Positions 1-13,073 are shown, numbered from the stretch's first letter. The stretch is DNA of 64,000 nt from Thioalkalivibrio sp. K90mix (GCF_000025545.1 NC_013889.1:1667501-1731500); one strand, 5' to 3'. Made by a program: numbers and translations. The notes: generated by a model from the letters alone, not told the origin.

Positions 1-1121
1 TCGCGGATGTCGTCGGTGATGCGGTTGGCGACGATGACGTCGGACACGCGCTTGAACTCGTCGAGATCGCGGATGACGCGGGAGCGGTAGAACTCGTCGT
101 CGGGCAGCTCCGGCTCGTACACGACAACCTCGATGCCCTTGGCCTTGATGCGCTTCATTACGCCCTGGATGGCGGAGGCGCGGAAGTTGTCGGAGCCGCT
201 CTTCATCACCAGGCGGTAGATGCCGACGACCTTGGGGTTGCGGCGGATGATGGCATCGGCGACGAAGTCCTTGCGGGTGCGGTTGGCATCGACGATGGCG
301 CCGATGATGTTGTTGGGGATCTCGTCGTAGTTGGCCAGCAGCTGCTTGGTGTCCTTCGGCAGGCAGTAGCCACCGTAGCCGAAGGACGGGTTGTTGTAGT
401 GGCTGCCGATGCGCGGGTCCAGGCACACACCGTCGATGATCTGGCGGGTATCCAGGCCGTGGATCTCGGCGTAGCTGTCCAGCTCGTTGAAGTAGGCCAC
501 GCGCATGGCCAGATACGTGTTGGCGAACAGCTTGATCGCCTCGGCCTCGGTGGAATTGGTGAACAGGATCGGGATGTCGTCGTCCACCGCCCCTTCGGCC
601 AGCAGGCCGGCGAAGGTCTCGGCCCGTTCGGACTGTTCGCCGACGATAATCCGCGAGGGGTGCAGGTTGTCGTACAGCGCCCTGCCCTCGCGCAGGAACT
701 CCGGCGAGAACAGGATGTTGTCGGTTTCCATCTGCGCCTTGATCTCGCGCGTGTAGCCGACCGGCACGGTGGACTTGATGACCATGGTGGCCTGTGGGTT
801 GGCCGCCAGTACGTCGCGGATGACCGACTCCACCGTGGAGGTGTTGAAGTAGTTGGTCTGCGGGTCGTAGTCCGTGGGAGTCGCGATGATGATGAAGTCC
901 GCGTCGGCGAACGCCTCCTGCTTGTCCAGCGTAGCCTTGAGGTTCAGCTCGCGGTTCTCGAGGAAATCCTGGATCTCGGCGTCGATGATCGGGGACTGCC
1001 TGCGGTTGATCTGCTCGACTTTCTCCGGCACCACGTCCAGCGCCACCACCTCGTGGTGCTGCGCGAGCAGGACGGCATTGGAGAGCCCGACATAGCCGGT
1101 TCCGGCGACTGCGATTTTCAT
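1..1121 (-). CDS. ugd: UDP-glucose 6-dehydrogenase (3' end outside window)
   Basis: Oxidises UDP-glucose to UDP-glucuronate with NAD+, supplying precursors for capsule, exopolysaccharide or lipid A modification in the cytoplasm. The protein starts [19 protein letters not shown], a Rossmann nucleotide-binding start, and carries the catalytic motif [11 protein letters not shown] with the active cysteine at about residue 253. The 373 residues present match the short E. coli-type Ugd (about 388 residues), so only some 15 C-terminal residues lie beyond the left edge. The ATG at 1121 is the natural start. It lies upstream of, and in the same direction as, nothing else in the window; the next gene on this strand (1347-3251) is also a nucleotide-sugar enzyme, which suggests a surface polysaccharide locus continuing to the left. 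Confidence 0.95.
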   Translation of the reverse strand, partial: MKIAVAGTGYVGLSNAVLLAQHHEVVALDVVPEKVEQINRRQSPIIDAEIQDFLENRELNLKATLDKQEAFADADFIIIATPTDYDPQTNYFNTSTVESVIRDVLAANPQATMVIKSTVPVGYTREIKAQMETDNILFSPEFLREGRALYDNLHPSRIIVGEQSERAETFAGLLAEGAVDDDIPILFTNSTEAEAIKLFANTYLAMRVAYFNELDSYAEIHGLDTRQIIDGVCLDPRIGSHYNNPSFGYGGYCLPKDTKQLLANYDEIPNNIIGAIVDANRTRKDFVADAIIRRNPKVVGIYRLVMKSGSDNFRASAIQGVMKRIKAKGIEVVVYEPELPDDEFYRSRVIRDLDEFKRVSDVIVANRITDDIR

Positions 1122-1178
1122 CCCTGGATCCTTCGGTTGTTCAGTGTTGATGTTTGGCCTGTGGACACCTGTTTGCCT

Positions 1179-1259
1179 GTAGGAGCGGGCCTGTCCGCGA
1201 AGCCTCCTGCCAAAGCTCCATACGCCGGCAGGAGGCTTCGCCTGCAAGCAGGCTCCTAC
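1179..1259. repeat. REP family A inverted pair
   Basis: Two ~24-bp palindromic units in inverted orientation (1179-1202 and 1236-1259) share the ends GTAGGAGC and CTTCGCCTGCAAGCAGGCTC. They fill the gap between ugd and the upstream dehydratase gene. The same unit flanks the RAYT transposase at 3598-4050, so this pair is probably a non-autonomous product of that enzyme. A pair of facing units can fold into a large hairpin and may act as a transcript boundary. Confidence 0.85.
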
Positions 1260-1346
1260 AAAGAAGGGGCCTGAGGGCGTTTGAGCGAAGAATACACAAG
1301 CGATTTCGCGTGTGTGAGGAACGGGTACTCAGGAATCGCACCCGTG

Positions 1347-3251
1347 CTACTCAGCGAAACGTTCTTGCGGCGGATGGTTGGCGGGCGCGTAGCCATGCAC
1401 GACATCGCGGATGGTCTGGCAGGCGATTTCGGTATCCATTTCACGGTCCGCACGGTCCAGGCGTTTCATTGCGGCGCGCAGGTCGCTCGAAGCGGCACAT
1501 TCCTCGCGGGCGCGCATGATCTTCACATGCGCGGTGGGCTCCACGTTGTCTCCGATCAACAGCTCTTCATAGAGCTTCTCGCCCGGGCGCAGCCCGGTGA
1601 ACACGATCTCGATCCCGTCCTCGGGGTATCCGTCCTCTTTTACCTGTCGGCCGTGTAGCCGAATCATGCGGCGCGCGAGGTCGACAATGCGTACCGGCTC
1701 TCCCATATCCAGCACATACACCTCGCCCCCCTGCGCCATCGCGCCCGCCTGGATCACCAGCTCGGCCGCCTCGGGGATGGACATAAAATAGCGGGTGATC
1801 TCGGGATGGGTGACGGTGACAGGCCCGCCATCGCGGATCTGCTGATGGAAAAGTGGCACCACGGAGCCCGAGGAACCGAGAACGTTGCCGAAGCGCACCA
1901 TGCTGAAGACCGTACCCCGGCCCTCCCGCGCCCGGTCCTGCAGCACCATCTCCGCCAGGCGCTTGGTGGCCCCCATCACGTTGGTCGGGCGCACGGCCTT
2001 GTCCGTGGAGATCAGAATGAACCGTTCGACGCCTGCCGCCTGCGCGGCTTCGGCCATCACGGCGGTACCGACCACGTTGTTGCGCACACCCTCAATGAGG
2101 TTGGCCTCGACGATCGGCACATGCTTGTAGGCCGCCGCATGGTACAGGGTCTGCACGCCATGCTCGGCCAGTACAGAGCGGACGCGACGCGGGTTCGCCA
2201 CGGACCCGAGTACGGCGTGTACCGCCGGGGACGGGTCCAGTTGCAGTGAGTAGTCCTGCATCTCGCGCTCGATGCTGTACAGCGCAAACTCGTTGCGCTC
2301 GTACAGAATCAGCGCTGCCGGCTGCAACCGGATGATTCGGCGGCACAGCTCAGAGCCAATGGAGCCCCCGGCGCCGGTCACCATGACGACGCGCCCGCGA
2401 ATGCTGCAGGCCAGCAGCTCGGGGTCGGGGGGTACCGGGTCCCGCCCCAGCAGGTCCGCCACATCAATGTCTTCCAGCTGTTCCAGGCTGGCCTGCCCGG
2501 AGACCACCGCCTCCATCGACGGGACCGACTGCACATACAGTGAGAACGGCTCGAGCTGTTCCAGGATGCGGCGCCGCTCCTGACGCGTAGCCGTGGGAAC
2601 GGCGAGCAGCACGCGCCGCACATGCCATTGGTCAATCAGCCGTTGCAGGCGCCGGGGGCTGTAGACCGGGACGCCGTCAATCGAGCTGCCCTGCAGGGCT
2701 CGATCCTCGTCCACGAAGGCCACCACGCGGAACATCCCGCCACCACCCTTCAGCGCGGACAGCAGCTGCACGCCCGCCTCGCCCGCTCCATACACCACCA
2801 CCGCTTCTGCACCCGGTGCCGCGGCCATCACCGATCGGTACCACGCCCGCACCAAGAAGCGACTACCACCGACATAGAGGAAGGCCACGATCGCAAAATT
2901 GATCGGGACCGAACGCGGAAAGCTCTCCACCTGGGCGATGGCGACCGCTGCCCAGACCGTCATCGCCAGGATGACCACACCAGAACCCACCGTCCAGATC
3001 GTGCGCGACCCCATAAAGCGCACCACGGCCCGATACAAGCCCAGACGCGCAAACAGCGGGATCCCCACGATCACCACCAGTGGGAATAGCCACCAGGTCT
3101 GCTGCATGATCGGGGGGAACGGCTCCGCGAGGCGGATCGCGAAGCCCGACCACAGCGCCAGCGGCAGCATGACCGCGTCCGCGGCAATCATCAGCCAGCG
3201 CTTCTTGCCGCGCGGCAAGCGCAGCAGACGTTCCAGCCCACGGTTCAGCAT
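1347..3251 (-). CDS. Membrane nucleotide-sugar 4,6-dehydratase (CapD/WbpM/PglF family)
   Basis: Predicted inner-membrane UDP-GlcNAc 4,6-dehydratase of the long, membrane-anchored type that makes deoxy-amino-sugar precursors for O-antigen, capsule or protein glycans. About four N-terminal membrane helices (residues ~18-140) precede a first Rossmann-like domain (GAGEAGVQLL, ~155) and the catalytic short-chain dehydrogenase domain with GAGGSIGSE (~295). The active-site stretch STDKAVRPTNVMGATKR has MxxxK where most SDR enzymes have YxxxK, as is known for WbpM/FlaA1 relatives. The length of 634 residues is typical of WbpM-type proteins. It lies 225 bp upstream of ugd on the same strand, consistent with polysaccharide biosynthesis. 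The exact sugar product cannot be read from the sequence. Confidence 0.88.
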   Translation of the reverse strand: MLNRGLERLLRLPRGKKRWLMIAADAVMLPLALWSGFAIRLAEPFPPIMQQTWWLFPLVVIVGIPLFARLGLYRAVVRFMGSRTIWTVGSGVVILAMTVWAAVAIAQVESFPRSVPINFAIVAFLYVGGSRFLVRAWYRSVMAAAPGAEAVVVYGAGEAGVQLLSALKGGGGMFRVVAFVDEDRALQGSSIDGVPVYSPRRLQRLIDQWHVRRVLLAVPTATRQERRRILEQLEPFSLYVQSVPSMEAVVSGQASLEQLEDIDVADLLGRDPVPPDPELLACSIRGRVVMVTGAGGSIGSELCRRIIRLQPAALILYERNEFALYSIEREMQDYSLQLDPSPAVHAVLGSVANPRRVRSVLAEHGVQTLYHAAAYKHVPIVEANLIEGVRNNVVGTAVMAEAAQAAGVERFILISTDKAVRPTNVMGATKRLAEMVLQDRAREGRGTVFSMVRFGNVLGSSGSVVPLFHQQIRDGGPVTVTHPEITRYFMSIPEAAELVIQAGAMAQGGEVYVLDMGEPVRIVDLARRMIRLHGRQVKEDGYPEDGIEIVFTGLRPGEKLYEELLIGDNVEPTAHVKIMRAREECAASSDLRAAMKRLDRADREMDTEIACQTIRDVVHGYAPANHPPQERFAE

Positions 3252-3459
3252 GGTGTGTTGTGCCCGCCTGGCATCTTCGCCTCAAGCCCTGTCGACTCAA
3301 TCATGCCCAGACCACACTACATCAAGTACCGGTCCCTGGCGCCCGCCGCGTTCCCTGAGCGGCGCGCGAAGCATAAGCAACCCCTGATAAAAATGCATCC
3401 ATGTGCCGGTCGCCGCGCGATAACCCTGGGCATTGCGGTCATCCAGCCCGGGCAGGAGC

Positions 3460-3590
3460 ATTCGCCTGCGAGCAGGCTCCTACGGGGGGCTGGTCGCGCG
3501 TTGCGAGGCCCCTGTAGGAGCCGCCTTGGCGGCGAAGCCCCTGCCAATGCCGGACCCGGGCAAGGGCTTCGCCTGCAAGCAGGCTCCCAC
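3460..3590. repeat. REP family A cluster, 3' side of the RAYT gene
   Basis: Three ~24-bp units occur here: 3460-3483, 3514-3537 (opposite orientation) and 3567-3590. The last one ends 8 bp from the stop codon of the RAYT transposase. Unit cores vary (CCTGCGAGCAGG, CCGCCTTGGCGG, CCTGCAAGCAGG) while the outer CTTCGC and GGCTCCTAC blocks are kept, so the stem pairing is preserved while the sequence changes. The rest of the 3252-3459 gap holds nothing I recognise. Confidence 0.85.
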
Positions 3591-3597
3591 AGGGGAT

Positions 3598-4050
3598 CTA
3601 CAACCAGAGCGCATCCCAGTGCGGATAATCACGCAGATTGCGAACGAGGCCCGCTCTTAGCGGGTTGGCAACCACATATCGAGCGACGGCCTGGAGGTCT
3701 TCTTCGCGGCGTAGTGCGCGGTCGTGGTAGCCCTTTTGCCAGATGTGGCACCGCGTACCCTCAAGCCGTCCAATGCGGCGGGTTGTGTTTGCCTTCACCT
3801 TTTGTACCGCCACCGGGAGTTCGCCGTGGTCCAGTTGCAACAACCAGTGCAGGTGGTCCGGCATGACCACGAAGCATAAAGTCGTGATGGCATCTTCAAC
3901 CTCTCGCAACGACTGCACACAGCAACGGGCCCGGGCAAACTCTGCAAACCATGGCCGCCGGCCCGCACACACCGTTGTAACGAGGTAGATGCGCCCCTGC
4001 TCACTGACCCGGCCGAGTCGCAGGCGATGCCCTTGTGCCTTCCGTGGCAT
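3598..4050 (-). CDS. REP-associated tyrosine transposase (RAYT)
   Basis: Y1-type HUH nuclease related to IS200/IS605 transposases and believed to mobilise REP palindromes as single-stranded DNA. The 150-residue protein has the metal-binding HUH motif MPDHLHWLL (His66, His68) and the C-terminal helix ARYVVANPLRAGLV, whose Tyr125 is the probable nucleophile. WQKGYHDRALR before it is also typical of the family. The gene sits between two clusters of three REP units each (3460-3590 and 4124-4255), the standard arrangement of a domesticated RAYT. The start ATG at 4050 is preceded by GGAGGTCCC. It appears intact, and no second gene or terminal inverted repeat is present, so this is a single-copy REP system rather than a conventional insertion sequence. 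Confidence 0.92.
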   Translation of the reverse strand: MPRKAQGHRLRLGRVSEQGRIYLVTTVCAGRRPWFAEFARARCCVQSLREVEDAITTLCFVVMPDHLHWLLQLDHGELPVAVQKVKANTTRRIGRLEGTRCHIWQKGYHDRALRREEDLQAVARYVVANPLRAGLVRNLRDYPHWDALWL

Positions 4051-4123
4051 GGGACCTCCTTCTGTATTCCGTTTGGTGTTCGAGGATATCAGGCGCTGAT
4101 GGCAAAGCTGAGGCTGGCAGGAG

Positions 4124-4255
4124 CTTCGCCGCCAAGGCGGCTCCTACAACGGGCAGCCCCGTGCACGAACACCCCCCGTAGGAGCCTGCTCGCAGGCGAA
4201 CGCCCCTGCCCGGGTCCGACTCTGGCAAGGGCTTCGCCGCCGAGGCGGCTCCTAC
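4124..4255. repeat. REP family A cluster, 5' side of the RAYT gene
   Basis: Three units occur at 4124-4147, 4178-4201 (inverted) and 4232-4255, mirroring the three units on the other side of the transposase. The cores are CCGCCAAGGCGG, CCTGCTCGCAGG and CCGCCGAGGCGG. The cluster ends 14 bp beyond the ligA stop codon and probably also serves as the 3' boundary of the smc-zipA-ligA transcript. Confidence 0.85.
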
Positions 4256-4269
4256 GGGGGCGGGGTTGA

Positions 4270-7556
<3,287 letters not shown>

Positions 7557-7610
7557 TCAATACCTCGTCAATCGTGTTGTGAAGCCACAGCGGCCGCTGG
7601 AAGCCACGGA

Positions 7611-10600
7611 TCAGGCCTCGGCCAGTTCCACGGCTTCGTCGATATCCACGCTCACCAGGCGCGAGACCCCCGGTTCGTGCATGGTAACGCCGATCAGCTG
7701 TTCCGCCATGGCCATCGTGGCCTTGTTATGGGTAATAAAGATGAACTGGATCTGCTCCGACATGTCCTCCAGCAGCTCACAGAAGCGCCCGACGTTGGCC
7801 TCGTCGAGCGGCGCATCCACCTCGTCCAGCATGCAGAAGGGTGCCGGATTCAATTCAAAGATAGCGAACACCAGCGCCGATGCTGTGAGCGCCTTCTCGC
7901 CCCCGGACATAAGATGGATGGTAGACAGCCGCTTCCCCGGCGGACGCGCCATGATGGTCACGCCGGTATCCAGCAAGTCGTCACCGGTCATCTCCAGGCG
8001 CGCCTCGCCGCCGCCGAACAGGCGCTGGAATTTCTGTCCCAGCCCGGCGTTCACCTGATCGAAGGTCTGCTTGAATAGCTGGCGCGTCTCGCGATCGATA
8101 CGGTGCATCGCCGCCTCCAGCGTCTCCAGGGCCTCGATCAGGTCCGCATGCTGTTCCTCCAGATAGCGTGAGCGCTCCTCCAGGCTGCGCGCCTCGTCGA
8201 TCGCGGCCAGGTTGATCGGACCGAGGCGTTCGATCTTGCGGTCGAGCTCCGCGATGGCCTGCTCCCAGGCCGGCACCGAGGCATCCTCCGCGAGCCCTTC
8301 GGCGAGCGTCTCAGTGGCAAAGCCCGACTCCTGAAACTGAGCCTTGAGCTGATCAATCTGTACCGAGCGTTCGCGCTGGTCCAGGCGCAACTCCTCGCAG
8401 GTGGAGCGCTGGCTCTCGACGCGACTGTCCAGCTCGCTGGCTCGGGTGGCCAGCTCGCGCAGGCGCGCATCGCAGGCCTCGAGATCCGAGCGCGCCCGCG
8501 TGAGGCGTTCCTCCGCCTGCTGACGCTGCTCCGCGGCCGCCTGCAGGTCACCGCGCCACTGTTCCAGCGGGCCCTCGCGCCCGGCGAGACCCTGTTGCAG
8601 CTTCTCGAAGCGCTCGCGGTCCTCCGCGCGCTGCCGTTCCAGACGCGTGTGTTCGCTTTGCTCGCGCTCCAGCCGGTGGCGCGCCTCCTGTTCCGCCATC
8701 CGCGCGCGGCCGGCCGCATCGCGCGCCTCGCGCACGGACTCGCGGGCGCGACCCTGGGTGCCACGCGCGGCCTCCAGCCGGTTTTCCAGCGCCTCGCCGT
8801 CGGCGTCGAGGGTCTCCAGCGTGGCGAGCGCCTGGTTACGCTCCTGCTCCGCTGTGGCGAACTGTTCGCGCGCGCGGGCCGTTTCTTCTTCCAGCTCGCC
8901 TGCCTCGTGGTCGATTCGCGCCTGCTGCTGTTCCAGCTGGCGTGCCTGATCGTGCAGGCGCTGAATGCGCCGATCCCGTTCGTCGATCTCGCCCTGCTGT
9001 TCGCGCAACTGCGCATCCAGCCGGTCGCGCTCGGCCTGCGCCGCCTCGATCGCCTCGCTACGTTCGGCGAGCGTCGCCTGGTGCTGCTCGATCTGCCCTT
9101 GCAGCGCCTGCTCGCGTTCGCGCAGCTCGCGGGCCAGGCGCACCCGGGCGACCGCGCCAGAGGCACCGCCTTCCAGCGTGCGATGGGCCACCCACCCGGG
9201 ACCCATCCAGGTGCCATCGGGTGTCATCACGCTCTCGTCCGGCGCCAGCGTGGCCATCCTGCGGCGGGCATCCTCCAGCTCGGTCGCACAATGGATGCGT
9301 GCCAGCCAGTGGCCCACCGGCGCCGAACCGCGCACACGCGCGGCGAGGGAGTCGCGCGGGATCTCGGCATCCGCGCCGGGCTCCGCGCTCACCAGGCGCA
9401 GCGCGGCATCCGGCCAGTCGCGTGTCGCCTCGGGCGCGTCCAGGACCGCCGCCTCGAGCCAGGCCCCGAGCGCTAGCTCCACGGCCGTATCCCAGCCCTC
9501 GTCGACCTCCAGCTGCTGCACCAGCGGCCGCGAGAGATCGAGCCCCTGCTCGCGTGCCCAGGCCTCGCGGCGCTCACGGGTCTCGGCCGGGTCATCCTCG
9601 CCGGCGAAGTGTTCCAGCCCCGCCAGGCGCCCGGCCACCTCGCGCGCCTCGCGCTCGGCCTCGTGCAGCGCGTCGCGGGCCTCGCGGCGGGCCTCGGTGA
9701 GCTGGTTCAGTTGCTCCTGCTGCTGCTCGCGTTCGTGGCGCAGCTCCTCCAGGCGTTCGGCCAGAGCATCGCGCTCGCGCTGCAGGCGCTCGGCCTCCTC
9801 GCCCGGATGGGTCTGTGGCAGAGCCGCGCGCTCGGCGTCGAGGCGCTCGCGGCGCTGGGCCAGACGCGCCAGCTGATGTTCGGCGTGATCCATGCGCGAG
9901 CGCGCCAGCTGGGCGTTCTGGCGCGGCTCGGCCAGCGCCCGCTCCCACTCGGACTGTGCCTCGCGCGCGGCCTGGAACTCGTTCTCGGCCTGCTCCGCAG
10001 CTGCCTCCAGACGTTCGCGTTCCGCCTCGGCAGTCTCCGCTTCCTGCTGGCGCTGATCACGCTCGCGTTCGGCCTCGACAATGCGCTGCTCGAGCGCCGC
10101 GAACTCGTCTCCCGCGGTCTGGATGCGTTGTTCGAGTTGCTGCAGTTCGGCGCGCTCACGTGCCAGCTCGTCCTCCGCGTGGCGGATCGACTGCTCCAGG
10201 CGCGAGACCTCGGCGGCCCGGTCGTAATAGGCGGACTGCGCCTCGGTGGTCGCCGCCTCCAGGTCCACGCGCGTCTGGCGCTGCTGTTCGGTCTCGGTGC
10301 GGACCTTCTGCGCCTCAGCCTGGGTGCCCGCCAGTTGCGTCTCGGCGTCCTGCAGGCGTTGGCGGCTCGCCTCCAATTCCTGTTCCTGGGCGCGCAGGCG
10401 CAGCAGGATGGCCTCGGCGCGCTTTTGCCGGCGCTCGGCAGCCAGGGTCTGGTATTTCTCGGCGGTGGCGGCCTGACGGTTAAGGCGCTCGGCCTGCTTG
10501 GCGACCTCGTCGCGCACATCGTCCAGACGCTCCAGGTTCTCGCGGGTGTGACGTACGCGGTTCTCGGTCTCGCGCCGGCGCTCCTTGTACTTGGAGATGC

Positions 10601-11105
10601 CGGCGGCCTCCTCCAGGTAAACGCGCAGTTCCTCCGGCCGGGCGTCGATCAGGCGCGCGATCATGCCCTGCTCGATGATGGCGTAGCTGCGCGGGCCCAG
10701 GCCGGTGCCAAGAAAGAGGTCCACGACGTCGCGCTTGCGCGCACGCTGGCCATTGAGGAAGTACTTGGACTGGCCGTCGCGCGTCAGCGCACGGCGTACG
10801 GCAATCTCGCCATAGGCGCTGTACTCGCCGCCCAGGCGACCGTCGGAGTTGTCGAAGATCAGCTCGATCGAGGCCTGCCCGACCGGCTTGCGGCTGGAGG
10901 AGCCGTTGAAGATCACGTCCTCGCTGGAGTCGCCGCGCAGGTGCTTGGCCGAGGACTCGCCCATCACCCAGCGCACGGCGTCGATGGTGTTCGACTTGCC
11001 ACAGCCGTTCGGCCCCACGATGCCCACGCGGTTTCCGGGCAGCACCAGTGTCGTCGGATCCACGAAGGACTTGAAGCCGGCCAGTTTGATTCGGGCGAGT
11101 CGCAC
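7611..11105 (-). CDS. smc: Chromosome partition protein SMC
   Basis: Structural-maintenance-of-chromosomes ATPase that forms the core of bacterial condensin and compacts and segregates the nucleoid. The 1164 residues show the family layout: Walker A GPNGCGKSN at residues 31-39, a long Gln/Glu/Arg-rich coiled coil, a hinge at roughly 500-670, a second coiled coil, then the signature LMSGGEKALTA (~1065) and Walker B CMLDEVDAPLD (~1090). The coiled coils explain the many long shadow reading frames on the other strand. The gene opens the smc-zipA-ligA cluster. ScpA/ScpB partners are not in the window. Confidence 0.97.
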   Translation of the reverse strand: MRLARIKLAGFKSFVDPTTLVLPGNRVGIVGPNGCGKSNTIDAVRWVMGESSAKHLRGDSSEDVIFNGSSSRKPVGQASIELIFDNSDGRLGGEYSAYGEIAVRRALTRDGQSKYFLNGQRARKRDVVDLFLGTGLGPRSYAIIEQGMIARLIDARPEELRVYLEEAAGISKYKERRRETENRVRHTRENLERLDDVRDEVAKQAERLNRQAATAEKYQTLAAERRQKRAEAILLRLRAQEQELEASRQRLQDAETQLAGTQAEAQKVRTETEQQRQTRVDLEAATTEAQSAYYDRAAEVSRLEQSIRHAEDELARERAELQQLEQRIQTAGDEFAALEQRIVEAERERDQRQQEAETAEAERERLEAAAEQAENEFQAAREAQSEWERALAEPRQNAQLARSRMDHAEHQLARLAQRRERLDAERAALPQTHPGEEAERLQRERDALAERLEELRHEREQQQEQLNQLTEARREARDALHEAEREAREVAGRLAGLEHFAGEDDPAETRERREAWAREQGLDLSRPLVQQLEVDEGWDTAVELALGAWLEAAVLDAPEATRDWPDAALRLVSAEPGADAEIPRDSLAARVRGSAPVGHWLARIHCATELEDARRRMATLAPDESVMTPDGTWMGPGWVAHRTLEGGASGAVARVRLARELREREQALQGQIEQHQATLAERSEAIEAAQAERDRLDAQLREQQGEIDERDRRIQRLHDQARQLEQQQARIDHEAGELEEETARAREQFATAEQERNQALATLETLDADGEALENRLEAARGTQGRARESVREARDAAGRARMAEQEARHRLEREQSEHTRLERQRAEDRERFEKLQQGLAGREGPLEQWRGDLQAAAEQRQQAEERLTRARSDLEACDARLRELATRASELDSRVESQRSTCEELRLDQRERSVQIDQLKAQFQESGFATETLAEGLAEDASVPAWEQAIAELDRKIERLGPINLAAIDEARSLEERSRYLEEQHADLIEALETLEAAMHRIDRETRQLFKQTFDQVNAGLGQKFQRLFGGGEARLEMTGDDLLDTGVTIMARPPGKRLSTIHLMSGGEKALTASALVFAIFELNPAPFCMLDEVDAPLDEANVGRFCELLEDMSEQIQFIFITHNKATMAMAEQLIGVTMHEPGVSRLVSVDIDEAVELAEA

Positions 11106-11203
11106 GTTCGGCGTGATCCACGGTCAGGGCATTCGCGGGTAGAATGGTACACGCTTACGGCCTGAGCGTGACCAGGCCCGAACAGCCCGTCACCGCCGTC
11201 CCT

Positions 11204-11282
11204 GTAGGCGCCTGCTCGCAGGCGAAGCCCCTGCCCACGCCGGCCCCTGGCAAAAGCCGTTCGCCTGCAAGCAGGCTCCTAC
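11204..11282. repeat. REP family A inverted pair upstream of queF
   Basis: Two facing units (11204-11227 and 11259-11282) with cores CCTGCTCGCAGG and CCTGCAAGCAGG lie in the divergent smc/queF gap. They end 49 bp before the queF start and are the same family as the units beside the RAYT gene. Confidence 0.8.
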
Positions 11283-11331
11283 GGTGGCACAGTCAACTGC
11301 GGGACCATTCATTCAACGAAGAGAGGCGTAG

Positions 11332-11754
11332 ATGCCCAGCCAGCCGAGCAAGACCCTGGACACCTTTGACAACCCGGCGCCGGAAAACGACTTCGCGATC
11401 TATATCCGCATCCCGGAGTTCACCTGCCTGTGTCCAGCCACCGGCCAGCCCGACTTCGCCGAACTGCACCTGGAATACGTGGCGGACCGGAAGTGCGTGG
11501 AGCTGAAGTCGCTGAAGAACTACATGTGGTCGTTCCGTGACGAGGGGGCCTTTCACGAGGCGGTGACCAACCGAATCCTGGCGGACCTGGTCGCGGCGAC
11601 CGAGCCGCGCTTCATGCGTCTGACCTCGTACTTCAACGTGCGCGGGGGTATCTACACCTCGGTCGTGGCCGAACATCGCCAGCCCGGGTGGACCCCACCG
11701 GAGCGCGTCACACTCCCACCCCCGGGGCGCAGCCCGCTGCATTCGGGCCTCTAG
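11332..11754 (+). CDS. queF: NADPH-dependent 7-cyano-7-deazaguanine (preQ0) reductase
   Basis: Reduces the nitrile preQ0 to the amine preQ1 in the queuosine tRNA modification pathway. The 140 residues correspond to the short, unimodular QueF type. The active-site block [18 protein letters not shown] contains the catalytic Cys34 and Asp41, and the family signature [21 protein letters not shown] follows. The ATG is preceded by AGAGAGG. Other queuosine genes (queC, queD, queE) are not in the window. The next gene starts 9 bp after the stop on the same strand, so the two may share a transcript without a clear functional link. Confidence 0.95.
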   Translation: MPSQPSKTLDTFDNPAPENDFAIYIRIPEFTCLCPATGQPDFAELHLEYVADRKCVELKSLKNYMWSFRDEGAFHEAVTNRILADLVAATEPRFMRLTSYFNVRGGIYTSVVAEHRQPGWTPPERVTLPPPGRSPLHSGL

Positions 11755-11763
11755 CCGATTTCC

Positions 11764-13062
11764 ATGCACACGATCGGGCTCGACCTCGGGACCTCCGGCA
11801 TCCGCCTGGCGCTTCTTGATCCGGACGGTGTACGGGTGCACTCGGCGACGCGGGATCTCCCGGAACCGGAGACGGACGGCGACGGCATCGCGGAACAGGA
11901 TCCCTCGCAGTGGTGGACCCTGGTACGCGAACTGCTGCGCGAGGCCGCGGAACACCTGAAGGGCGAACCCGTCGCGATCGCGGTGGACGGCACCTCGGCC
12001 ACGCTTTTGTTTCTGGATGCCGATGGCCGCCCGGTACGGCCGGCCATGATGTACAACGACGCCCGCGCCACTGACATGACGGCGATCCTCGCCGGGGTCG
12101 CGCCCAGCGATTCGGCCGTGCACAGCCCCAGCTCCTCGGCGGCGAAGCTGCTGTGGGTGCGCCGCCACGAGAGCCTCTCCGGGGTGCGGCGCGTTCTGCA
12201 TCAGGCCGACTGGATCGCCGGGCGGCTGCGCGGGCGCTTTGATGTGATGGACGAGAACAATGCGCTGAAGCTCGGCTACGACGCCCTCTGGCAGGGCTGG
12301 CCGGACTGGCTGGAGGACATCCTGACCACAGATGCCAACCTGCTGCCGGAGGTCGTGCCAGCGGGCACGAACCTGGGGCCGATTGCCCCCGAGATGGCGC
12401 AGCACCTGGGGCTGAACCCGGCCTCGCGGGTGATCGCCGGGACCACCGACAGCATTGCCGGCTTTCTCGCCTCGGGCGTGGAGGACGACCGCACCGGCGT
12501 CACCAGCCTGGGTTCGACCATGGTGATCAAGCAGCTATCGTCGGAACCCGTGTTTGCCCCCGAGCTGGGCATCTACAGCCATCACCTGTTCGGCCAGTGG
12601 CTGATCGGCGGCGCATCCAACAGCGGCGGCGCGGTACTGCGCCAGCACTTTGACGACGACTCGCTTCAACGGCTCAGTGAGCAGATGGACCCGGATGTGG
12701 ACACGGGTCTCGACTACCTGCCCCTGCCCCGACGGGGCGAGCGCTTTCCGGTGAGTGATCCGGAACTGGAACCTCGGCTTACGCCACGCCCGGATGACGA
12801 CGCGCACTTTCTCCAGGGGTTGTTCGAGGGCATCGCGCGCATCGAGCGCGACGGCTATCGACGCCTGACGGAGCTCGGGGCGCCGCGCGTGGAACGCGTG
12901 ATCACACTCGGCGGCGGTGCCGCGAACCCCACGTGGACACGCATCCGCAAGCGCATCCTGGAGATCCCGGTGATGGCCGCGGACAACGACGACGCCGCAC
13001 ACGGCGCGGCGCGCCTGGTGCGCATCGGCCTCGGGCTTGAGTCCTTTTCGCCTTCTCGCTGA
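11764..13062 (+). CDS. FGGY-family carbohydrate kinase (ribulose/xylulose kinase-like)
   Basis: Predicted ATP-dependent sugar kinase of the FGGY family. The N-terminal phosphate-binding motif IGLDLGTSGIRLALLD and the second conserved block VDGTSATLLFLD are clear. The C-terminal ATPase half contains SLGSTMVIK and ITLGGGAANPTWTRIRKRIL. At 432 residues it is shorter than classical xylulokinases (about 490) and looks closer to the D-ribulose kinase subgroup found in cyanobacteria and plants; that substrate assignment is inference. It follows queF by 9 bp. No sugar transporter or isomerase is adjacent. Confidence 0.8.
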   Translation: MHTIGLDLGTSGIRLALLDPDGVRVHSATRDLPEPETDGDGIAEQDPSQWWTLVRELLREAAEHLKGEPVAIAVDGTSATLLFLDADGRPVRPAMMYNDARATDMTAILAGVAPSDSAVHSPSSSAAKLLWVRRHESLSGVRRVLHQADWIAGRLRGRFDVMDENNALKLGYDALWQGWPDWLEDILTTDANLLPEVVPAGTNLGPIAPEMAQHLGLNPASRVIAGTTDSIAGFLASGVEDDRTGVTSLGSTMVIKQLSSEPVFAPELGIYSHHLFGQWLIGGASNSGGAVLRQHFDDDSLQRLSEQMDPDVDTGLDYLPLPRRGERFPVSDPELEPRLTPRPDDDAHFLQGLFEGIARIERDGYRRLTELGAPRVERVITLGGGAANPTWTRIRKRILEIPVMAADNDDAAHGAARLVRIGLGLESFSPSR

Positions 13063-13073
13063 ATTCAACGGCG

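Noticed and set aside
9609-11165. Plus-strand frame of 518 codons opposite smc
   Set aside because: Leu/Gly/Arg-rich translation typical of the complement of a coiled coil; no plausible start signal or homology.
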